Part shown: piece after piece, positions 7,513-12,463 of the stretch
Numbering within the stretch: position 1 is the stretch's first letter
Layout: the number at the start of each line of letters is the position of its first letter
Assembly: GCA_937138955.1 (NCBI GenBank)
Contig: CAKZPJ010000036.1
Coordinates: 1-12,463, forward strand
Source of the DNA: an uncultured Flammeovirgaceae bacterium
GTDB taxonomy: Bacteria > Bacteroidota > Bacteroidia > Cytophagales > Cyclobacteriaceae
Direction: 5' to 3'
DNA length: 12,463 nucleotides
Program-made: the position numbers and the translations under genes
Notes under the pieces: generated by a model
The model's database searches: none
The model's input: only the letters and a program-made list of their open reading frames with translations
What the model was told of the DNA's origin: nothing

Positions 7513-9699
7513 ATGAAATCTACCTATACCCGGCGCAACTTTTTGAAAGATACGGGAGCGCTGACCGTCGCCTTTACTATGTATAGTGGTTGCGGGCTGG
7601 CCGCTGAACAGACTGAATCCACTATGGTAGACTTGCCACGGAGCCTGACCCGCCACCCGAATGTTAATGCCTGGCTTGAGATATTAGAAGGCGGCAGAGT
7701 ACGGATTTACACCGGAAAAGTTGAACTGGGGCAGGGTATTCGGACAGCAGTGGCTCAAGTAGCGGCTGAGGAATTATCCACTCATCCATCTCAGATAGAA
7801 GTACACCTGGCCGAAACTGGGGTAACTCCGGACGAAGGCTATACGGCGGGTAGTGGTTCTATAATTAACAGTGCTATGTCTGTACGCTACGCTGCTGCCC
7901 ACGCCCGTACGCTGCTGCTGGAGTTGGCGGCAAAAAAGCTGGAAGTTGATACCAATGAACTTACTTTGAAAGACGGAACGGTGACCGCGCCTAATATTCA
8001 GCCGTTGACGCTTAAAGAAATACTAAACGGTGAACAACTTACGGAGAAAGTGTCAACTTCGGTGAAACTGAAGTCCAAGAAGAATTACAAATGGGTAGGT
8101 ACCGCGGTACCCCGATCGGATATTAGTAGCATGGTGAGAGGAGAGGCGTATTACATACAGGATTTACGCTTTCCGGGTATGGTACACGGTCGGGTTCTTC
8201 GCCCTTCATCCTACCAGGCCAGACTTCTCCGGTACGACGAAGAAAGGTTGAAGCAGCAGGTATCTGGAGTGATAAAAGTAGTAAGGAATGGGGGCTTTTT
8301 AGGGGTTCTTACGGAGGACGAGTTTCAGGCCGAACGGGCTCAGCGGTTCTTACGGGGTAACGCTCAATGGTCGGAAGAAAGAAAATTACCCGCCGGACAA
8401 GCATTGCCAGATTATTTAAAAACACTCCCAGAAAATTCTCAACAAGTACAGCAAGGAGATTTTACGGCAAGTGAAAATACTATCAAGGCCCAGTACTTTA
8501 AGCCGTACGTTATGCACGCTAGTATCGGTCCATCCTGTGCCATTGCGGTGTACGATGAAGGTCAGCTAGATATCTGGTCTAATAGTCAAGGAATCTATCC
8601 GCTTAGAGCGGCTCTACCTGAGGTAGTGGGGCTGCCTATTGAGAAAATTCACATAACCAGCGTGCCAGGATCAGGATGTTACGGACATAACGGAGCTGAT
8701 GATGCGGCCACCGATGCCGCCCTGCTGGCTTTGGCTTACCCCGGCCGTCACGTCCGAGTGCAGTGGTCGCGGGAAGATGAGCACGGATGGGAGCCTCTGG
8801 GTACCGCAATGGTGGTAGAATTACAGGCGAATCTGGATGAACAAGGGAAAATAAACGAATGGTACACCGAGGTCTGGTCGGACTCCCACAGTACTCGCCC
8901 CGGGGGCGATCCGGGCAATCTGATGCCCACTCATTATCTGAAGGAGCCTCACCTCCGTACTTCTTACGGCTACAGCGGGGGCGGCTATCGCAATGCTGAT
9001 CCGTACTATACTATCCCTGAGCTAAAGATTGATGCTCATTTTTTCGAAGGGCCCCTACGGGTTTCCTCCCTACGAAGTTTGGGCGCCTACGCCAATATCT
9101 TTGCGATAGAGTCATTTATGGATGAATTAGCCGAGCGGGCGAGGGTTGAACCACTAGAATTTCGACTCATGCACACGAAAGATTCCCGTGCTGTGGCGAC
9201 GATAGAAAAATTACAAGAGATGGTCGGAAACGTAAAGTTGGGCGAGCAGGAGGGGCTAGGCTACGGATTTTCTCGTTATAAAAACTCAGCATCCTACTGT
9301 GCAGTAGCCGCCAAAGTACAGGTAGATGTTAGTACTGGGGAAGTAAAAATACAACGGATGTGGGGAGTGGTGGATGCCGGAGAAGCTATTAACCCCGATG
9401 GCTTAAAAAATCAGACCGAAGGAGGTATGATTCAGTCAGCCAGTTGGACATTGCGCGAAGAAGTTCGGTTCAATGACCAGCATATCATCAGCCTGAACTG
9501 GGATAGCTATCCTATTTTTCGGTTTCAGGATGTGCCTGAGGTAGAAGTTTCGGTCATTAACCGCCCCAGTGAACCAGCGTTAGGAGGAGGAGAAGCGGCT
9601 CAGGCTCCCACCAGTGCCGCTATTGCTAACGCTGTTTATCGTGCTAGTGGCCAGCGGGTTCGCCATCTACCAATCACCGCGGATAAGCTGAAGGGGTAA
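7513..9699 (+). CDS. Molybdopterin-binding catalytic subunit of a molybdenum hydroxylase (isoquinoline 1-oxidoreductase beta-like)
   Basis: A 728-residue subunit of the xanthine dehydrogenase/aldehyde oxidase family, which hydroxylates aldehydes or N-heterocycles using water-derived oxygen. The N-terminus carries a twin-arginine signal (TRRNFLK, residues 6-12) and a hydrophobic stretch, with Cys27 after YSG as a possible lipid-anchor site. I infer periplasmic location. The molybdopterin-binding loop KVELGQGIRTAVAQVAAEEL is at 69-88, and the segment YTAGSGSIINSA follows at 110-121. Further family segments are PYVMHASIGPSCAIAVY and GGYRNADPYY. The catalytic glutamate is E694 in ALGGGEAAQAPTSAAIANA. 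Length and order fit the two-subunit (small FeS plus large Mo) subgroup lacking an FAD subunit. No cytochrome c partner, XdhC-type chaperone or cofactor genes are nearby; the operon is followed 29 bp later by an IS element, so a third gene may have been lost or may be elsewhere. Substrate unknown. Confidence 0.92.
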   Translation: MKSTYTRRNFLKDTGALTVAFTMYSGCGLAAEQTESTMVDLPRSLTRHPNVNAWLEILEGGRVRIYTGKVELGQGIRTAVAQVAAEELSTHPSQIEVHLAETGVTPDEGYTAGSGSIINSAMSVRYAAAHARTLLLELAAKKLEVDTNELTLKDGTVTAPNIQPLTLKEILNGEQLTEKVSTSVKLKSKKNYKWVGTAVPRSDISSMVRGEAYYIQDLRFPGMVHGRVLRPSSYQARLLRYDEERLKQQVSGVIKVVRNGGFLGVLTEDEFQAERAQRFLRGNAQWSEERKLPAGQALPDYLKTLPENSQQVQQGDFTASENTIKAQYFKPYVMHASIGPSCAIAVYDEGQLDIWSNSQGIYPLRAALPEVVGLPIEKIHITSVPGSGCYGHNGADDAATDAALLALAYPGRHVRVQWSREDEHGWEPLGTAMVVELQANLDEQGKINEWYTEVWSDSHSTRPGGDPGNLMPTHYLKEPHLRTSYGYSGGGYRNADPYYTIPELKIDAHFFEGPLRVSSLRSLGAYANIFAIESFMDELAERARVEPLEFRLMHTKDSRAVATIEKLQEMVGNVKLGEQEGLGYGFSRYKNSASYCAVAAKVQVDVSTGEVKIQRMWGVVDAGEAINPDGLKNQTEGGMIQSASWTLREEVRFNDQHIISLNWDSYPIFRFQDVPEVEVSVINRPSEPALGGGEAAQAPTSAAIANAVYRASGQRVRHLPITADKLKG

Positions 9700-9728
9700 T
9701 CTATTGTGCCTAGTTTTATGAAGGTTTC

Positions 9729-9749
9729 GGTAGTGTACTTTAAGTAAGG
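9729..9749 (+). repeat. Left terminal inverted repeat of IS1-family copy B
   Basis: Begins GGTAGTGTACTTTAAGTAAG and ends directly at an ATG (9750). It pairs with the right repeat at 10548-10568 at 17 of 21 positions, with the outermost 11 bases identical. Confidence 0.88.
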
Positions 9750-9818
9750 ATGAAAAAAGTAAAAATTTGGCAATGGAACGTTAGTTTGTATTATTGGATT
9801 CGCCAAAATCTAGATAAT

Positions 9819-10558
9819 ATGACTACATGCCCGCATTGCCAAAGCCCGAAGATCGTGAAAAATGGTTTTACCGGGCCTCGGGGGCATACTATGGTAAACA
9901 AAATTATCGTTGCCGCCAATGCAACCGTCAGGCCGTAGAGAGAAAACCATCGGCTATGCTTGAGCAAAAAGTTGTACTCAAGCGTCTTTTGCTAGAGCGT
10001 GTTTCTCTCCGGGCTATTGCCCGTATCTTACATGTCAGCGTAACTTGGGTAGTACAACATGCTAAGCAGTGTTGGCAATCGGTCGGTGACCGGCTACCTA
10101 CAGGTAAATTGGAGCACCCTGAAATAGCCCTTTATTGTCTAGAGGCCGACGAAGTATGGACGTTCGTCGGGGCGAAAGATTGTCCTGAATGGGTATGGCT
10201 AGCGATAGAGCGGCGCAGCAGACTGGTAGTAGGCTTCCATATTGGTGATCGGGGTCAGGAGGGAGCCCTAGGCCTCTGGCTCAGTATTCATGAGAAGCTA
10301 CGCCAAAAAGCTTTGGTTTTCACTGATGACTGGGACGCTTATGCCACCATATTTGACAAAGGCTAGCATCAGGTGGAGGGCAAAAAGCAGACTGTTAAGA
10401 TAGAGCGGTTCAACAACACTTTGCGACAGCGATGCGCCCGTCTAGTCCGAGAGACGGTATCTTTCTCTAAGACTTGGGAAAACCATTACCTAGCGATCAA
10501 ATATTTCCTAATTCATGATAATCTTGAGAAATTAGCAAAAAAGCCATCCTTATGTTGA
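9819..10558 (+). pseudogene. IS1-family transposase with one frameshift and one in-frame nonsense codon
   Basis: The frame starts at ATG 9819 with MTTCPHCQSPKIVKNGF, the first half of an N-terminal zinc ribbon (an in-frame ATG at 9750 is also possible). At the G run 9880-9884 the reading must move to the -1 frame to continue YYGKQNYRCRQC, the second half of the ribbon. One lost G would explain this. Then come the helix-turn-helix (SLRAIARILHVSVTWVV) and the catalytic core with EADEVWTFVGAK (D), VFTDDWDAYA (D) and IERFNNTLRQR (E). A TAG at 10364-10366 replaces the CAG seen at the same place in copy A, so the core is cut between the second D and the E. The shift is in the -1 direction, as used in IS1 itself, but no proper slippery heptamer is visible and the site is inside the zinc ribbon, so I call it a lesion. 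The protein would be a single-ORF IS1 transposase. Confidence 0.88.
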
Positions 10559-10568
10559 GTACACTACC
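10548..10568 (-). repeat. Right terminal inverted repeat of IS1-family copy B
   Basis: On the minus strand it begins GGTAGTGTACTCAACATAAG. It overlaps the last codons of the transposase frame (TGA at 10556-10558), an economical arrangement common in IS elements. Confidence 0.88.
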
Positions 10569-10752
10569 TAAAGAGTTACTCATTGACTTCTTGGATTAAG
10601 TGCTTAGTGATTCTAATGTAATAGATCAACCCTATGAACTTAGTGATTTTGAACAGCAAAAAATCGCTGATGCCAGAAGGCAGGTAGAAAACGGAGAAGT
10701 TATTACGCAGGAGGATGTATTTAAAAAGGTTGGTACATGGCTCAAAAAATAG
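10567..10752 (+). pseudogene. Antitoxin of a RelE/ParE-type module, truncated by IS copy B and carrying a stop
   Basis: From the IS junction one frame reads (L)PKELLIDFLD, then TAA at 10597-10599. It continues VLSDSNVIDQPYELSDFEQQ, then KIADARRQVENGEVITQEDV and FKKVGTWLKK, ending at TAG 10750-10752. 'LPKEL...DFLD' is the usual first helix of small antitoxins of this kind, and the tail overlaps the toxin start by 16 bp, as expected. The 5' end is replaced by the IS, whose terminal ACC provides the first bases of the frame. A GTG at 10600 directly after the stop could start a shortened product. The ATGAAGGTTTC just left of the IS (9718-9728) might be the original start of this gene, but this is speculative. 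Confidence 0.65.
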
Positions 10753-10943
10753 TTTGGTCAAAAGAAGCGCAGGATGACTTCTTAGCTACTTTAGGCTATT
10801 ACGCGGAACGAAATGGGAATAAGACCTACAGCGAGAAACTAGCCGGACAGATACAAGAAGCCATCGAAAGACTGCTCGAACATCCTCTTTTGGGTAGGCC
10901 TACCAATGATGAAGAGGTTCGTGTTTTGCGACACGGGCAATAG
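10737..10943 (+). pseudogene. RelE/ParE-family toxin, C-terminally truncated
   Basis: A 68-residue product, against about 95-100 for the family. It begins AQKIVWSKEAQDDFLATLGYYAERNG and continues with helix EKLAGQIQEAIERLLEHPLLGRPTNDEEVRVLRHGQ, which matches the N-terminal two thirds of ParE/RelE toxins (helix pair, 'P.LG', 'R.l'). It stops at TAG 10941-10943 where the last two beta strands, normally carrying key residues, should follow. Neither other forward frame restores the family ending, so the tail was probably deleted rather than frameshifted. The start overlaps the antitoxin relic by 16 bp. The loss of the tail probably made the toxin harmless, which would tolerate the damaged antitoxin. 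Confidence 0.7.
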
Positions 10944-11012
10944 TTGAGCTTCGTGCCACACACAAATCCACATTCAGAATAATTCACTAACTTTATTAAA
11001 AATTGACAATAG

Positions 11013-11228
11013 ATGGAGACAGTCCGAATTGACATATTAAACCCGAAGGCAAAAAAGCTCTTGAAAAATCTGGCGGACCTTGACCTTATCAAGATTAATA
11101 AGGAAGAAGAAAGATCGGACTTCACAGCCCAGTTGAAAAAACTGAGATCAAAATCCAATGATGCCCTACCAATAGAAGAGATAACTAAAGAGGTTGAGGC
11201 GGTCAGAAGGACGCGATATGAAAAGTGA
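11013..11228 (+). CDS. Small antitoxin-like protein of a PIN-toxin module
   Basis: A 71-residue, strongly charged protein reading METVRIDILNPKAKKLLKNL and so on, ending in EEITKEVEAVRRTRYEK. I recognise this layout (VxILNPKAKKLLxxLADLxLI ... LRSKS ... EEITKEVExVR) from small Bacteroidota proteins encoded just before PIN-domain toxins. No DNA-binding fold is evident. Its last 11 bases overlap the start of a PIN-toxin stump, supporting the pairing. With the toxin truncated, this antitoxin-like gene is an orphan, although the frame is intact. Whether it is expressed is unknown. Confidence 0.65.
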   Translation: METVRIDILNPKAKKLLKNLADLDLIKINKEEERSDFTAQLKKLRSKSNDALPIEEITKEVEAVRRTRYEK

Positions 11229-11322
11229 GAGAATAATTCTTGATACCAACCTTTGGATTAGCTTTCTCATTTCCAAAAAACTTGATCGTATAGACGACCT
11301 GAAAGAAATCGCTCTGAATTAA
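11218..11322 (+). pseudogene. PIN-domain toxin, N-terminal stump
   Basis: The frame starts at ATG 11218, overlapping the antitoxin-like gene by 11 bp. It reads MKSERIILDTNLWISFLISK then KLDRIDDLKEIALN and stops at TAA 11320-11322 after 34 residues. 'ILDTNLWISFLISKKL' is the first strand and helix of PIN toxins (COG1569-type), with the first catalytic aspartate in LDTN. Full proteins are about 130-140 residues, so the other acidic residues are missing. The unrelated last residues suggest a deletion junction near 11300, right before mltG. Confidence 0.75.
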
Positions 11323-11342
11323 TCGTTCACCGTTAAGTGATT

Positions 11343-12392
11343 ATGAAATTGATTCGTTTTATACTGTTCTTCTTAGTTTTAGTGACCTTGGGGTTAGGGG
11401 GCGGCTACTTTTGGTTGCAGAATGCCCTAGACCAGCCGGTAGCCCACGGCTATTCTTCCGAGTATATTACTATTGAGCGAGGGATGGCTTCCAATCGTAT
11501 TCTAAAGGAATTGGAAGACTACCAAATCATACAAGCCCCCTTAGCCACCAAACTTTACTTGCGGTTTTTTGCTACCGATCTGCAATTAGAAGCCGGAGAT
11601 TACCGCTTCCCCTCACCAATCAGCCCTAAAGAGGTTTTAAGTACCCTAGAGGACGGAAGAAAACGCTCTCAAGCCCTCACTATTCCCGAAGGGTGGTCGC
11701 GGTTTGAGATGGCTCAACGTATTGCCGCTCAGTTTCCGGTAGAACCCGCTTTAACGTCCGAAGAGGTTCTAGCTATGATGAACGATACGGAACTTATTCA
11801 AGACTTTGCCCCCAAGGCTACCAACCTGGAGGGCTACCTCTACCCTACTACCTATGATTTTGAAATAGGTGCTCACCCCGAAGCCGTAATTACCAAGATG
11901 GTTCAGCAGTTCAAACAGGTTTGGCAACCAGAGTGGGACAAACTGGCGAAAGACATGGGTAGAACCAAGCAAGAAATTATCACTATTGCCAGCCTCATTG
12001 AAAACGAGTCTAAAGTAGATAGTGAGCGCACCCTGGTTGCTTCGGTGATTTATAATCGGCTGGAGCGAGGCATTCCTCTCGGTATTGACGCTACGAATGT
12101 TTACATCGCCAAGCTGCTCAACCGCTGGGATGGAATCATTCATAAAAGTGACGTAGAAGTAGATCATCCCTACAATACTCGTAAAATACGGGGACTACCG
12201 CCCGGCCCAATCTGCTCACCCAGTAAATCTGCCATAGAAGCCGCACTAAACCCAGGGTCGACTGAGTACTTATACTATGTTCTTGATGTAGAAGCGGGCG
12301 ATGGTTCCCATAACTTTTATGCTGACGCCGCTGGTTTTGCCCGAGGGAAGGCAGCCTATCAACGATGGCTTTCTAAGCAGCGGAATAAATGA
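11343..12392 (+). CDS. mltG: Endolytic murein transglycosylase MltG (YceG-like)
   Basis: A 349-residue inner-membrane enzyme that cleaves nascent glycan strands and so sets strand length, acting next to peptidoglycan synthases. An N-terminal membrane helix (about 4-24) is followed by a LysM-like periplasmic segment (about 40-105: YITIERGMASNRILKELEDY...GDYRF). The YceG catalytic domain has IPEGWSRFEMA (114-124), LEGYLYPTTYDF (162-173) and ITIASLIENESKVDSERTLVASVIYNRL (213-240). The glutamate in ASLIENE (E220) corresponds by motif to the catalytic Glu218 of E. coli MltG. The end has PYNTRKIRGLPPGPICSPSKSAIEAALNP and SHNFY, typical of the family. Length fits the family. I chose ATG 11343 because the membrane helix begins right there; an in-frame GTG at 11337 adds only two residues. 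It is the first undamaged housekeeping gene to the right of the toxin debris, and its upstream flank has been rearranged, so its original promoter may be lost. Confidence 0.95.
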   Translation: MKLIRFILFFLVLVTLGLGGGYFWLQNALDQPVAHGYSSEYITIERGMASNRILKELEDYQIIQAPLATKLYLRFFATDLQLEAGDYRFPSPISPKEVLSTLEDGRKRSQALTIPEGWSRFEMAQRIAAQFPVEPALTSEEVLAMMNDTELIQDFAPKATNLEGYLYPTTYDFEIGAHPEAVITKMVQQFKQVWQPEWDKLAKDMGRTKQEIITIASLIENESKVDSERTLVASVIYNRLERGIPLGIDATNVYIAKLLNRWDGIIHKSDVEVDHPYNTRKIRGLPPGPICSPSKSAIEAALNPGSTEYLYYVLDVEAGDGSHNFYADAAGFARGKAAYQRWLSKQRNK

Positions 12393-12401
12393 TTTACATA
12401 A

Positions 12402-12417
12402 CTTCTATTCTTAGAAG
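12402..12417 (+). terminator. Short hairpin after mltG, possible weak terminator
   Basis: CTTCTA and TAGAAG form a perfect 6-bp stem with loop TTCT, starting 9 bp after the mltG stop. The following bases are T-rich but not a clean T run, so rho-independent termination would be weak. Confidence 0.35.
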
Positions 12418-12463
12418 CTGTTTGAGTTGTTTCTTCGTGCTACAAACACGCCTTTTGGGCTAC

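Larger units (their letters stand above)
9729..10568 (+). mobile_element. IS1-family insertion sequence, copy B (complete ends, inactive)
   Basis: An 840-bp element bounded by inverted repeats that match at 17 of 21 positions, both starting GGTAGTGTACT. It contains one transposase reading frame, broken twice. Flanking bases (GAAGGTTTC on the left, TAAAGAGTT on the right) show no direct duplication, unlike a clean IS1-type insertion, so one flank has probably been rearranged or has decayed. The right end lies within an antitoxin reading frame. The same orientation as copy A means the 9.1 kb between them is flanked by direct repeats. Confidence 0.9.

Noticed and set aside
583..9728. Composite transposon formed by the two IS1 copies
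   Set aside because: The copies differ by about 21% in the aligned block and are independently dead, so they are not the matched pair expected of a recent composite transposon.
10940..11010. Integron-type attC recombination site between the two toxin-antitoxin remnants
   Set aside because: A GTTGAGC string fits GTTRRRY, but the partner RYYYAAC is missing and the order is wrong for an attC site.
11326..11341. TCAC/GTGA hairpin just before mltG as a regulatory element
   Set aside because: Only a 4-bp stem; likely chance.
1..12463. CRISPR arrays, tRNA or rRNA genes
   Set aside because: No regularly spaced long repeats and no tRNA- or rRNA-like sequence recognised on either strand.

Overview
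The window looks like chromosomal DNA of a Bacteroidota bacterium, probably a Cytophagales-type marine or soil organism. GC content is moderate. Start codons mostly lack a clear Shine-Dalgarno sequence. There is an outer-membrane protein with a C-terminal 'FGSVFN' end, a Tat-exported molybdenum hydroxylase of the isoquinoline 1-oxidoreductase type, and plasticity built from IS1-family elements and toxin-antitoxin debris. The exact taxon cannot be read from the sequence.

Layout. (1) 1-582: right-hand part of a dead IS1-family element (copy A). (2) 624-1664: Gfo/Idh/MocA-family NAD(P)-dependent oxidoreductase. (3) 1832-3067 (minus): exported, probably outer-membrane protein of unknown function. 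It is divergent from (4) 3210-5229, an overlapping histidine kinase/OmpR-type response regulator pair, followed 15 bp later by (5) 5245-6612, a secreted right-handed beta-helix protein. The divergent intergenic region holds six short direct repeats spaced 9-11 bp apart, which look like a binding array for a DNA-binding response regulator. (6) 6624-6854 (minus): a relic that reads like the N-terminus of an enolase-superfamily (mandelate racemase type) enzyme. (7) 7029-9699: two-gene operon for a periplasmic molybdopterin hydroxylase ([2Fe-2S] subunit plus Tat-exported Mo subunit). (8) 9729-10568: complete but dead IS1-family element (copy B, 840 bp, inverted repeats at both ends). Its right end sits inside (9), a broken antitoxin/RelE-ParE toxin pair. 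(10) 11013-11322: intact antitoxin-like ORF followed by a PIN-toxin stump. (11) 11343-12392: mltG, endolytic murein transglycosylase.

How the parts fit. Segments 3-5 read as one envelope-sensing unit: sensor kinase, regulator, a secreted beta-helix protein in the same transcription unit, and a divergent outer-membrane protein across a shared repeat array. The oxidoreductase, the beta-helix protein, the enolase-superfamily relic and the Mo hydroxylase all suggest carbohydrate or organic-acid catabolism, but no substrate can be named. The two IS1 copies lie in the same orientation and bracket 9.1 kb. They are only about 79% identical in a hand-aligned block, with mostly synonymous differences, so they are separate old insertions rather than a recent composite transposon. 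The right-hand third (9.7-11.3 kb) is an insertion hotspot full of gene stumps between the Mo hydroxylase operon and the conserved housekeeping gene mltG.
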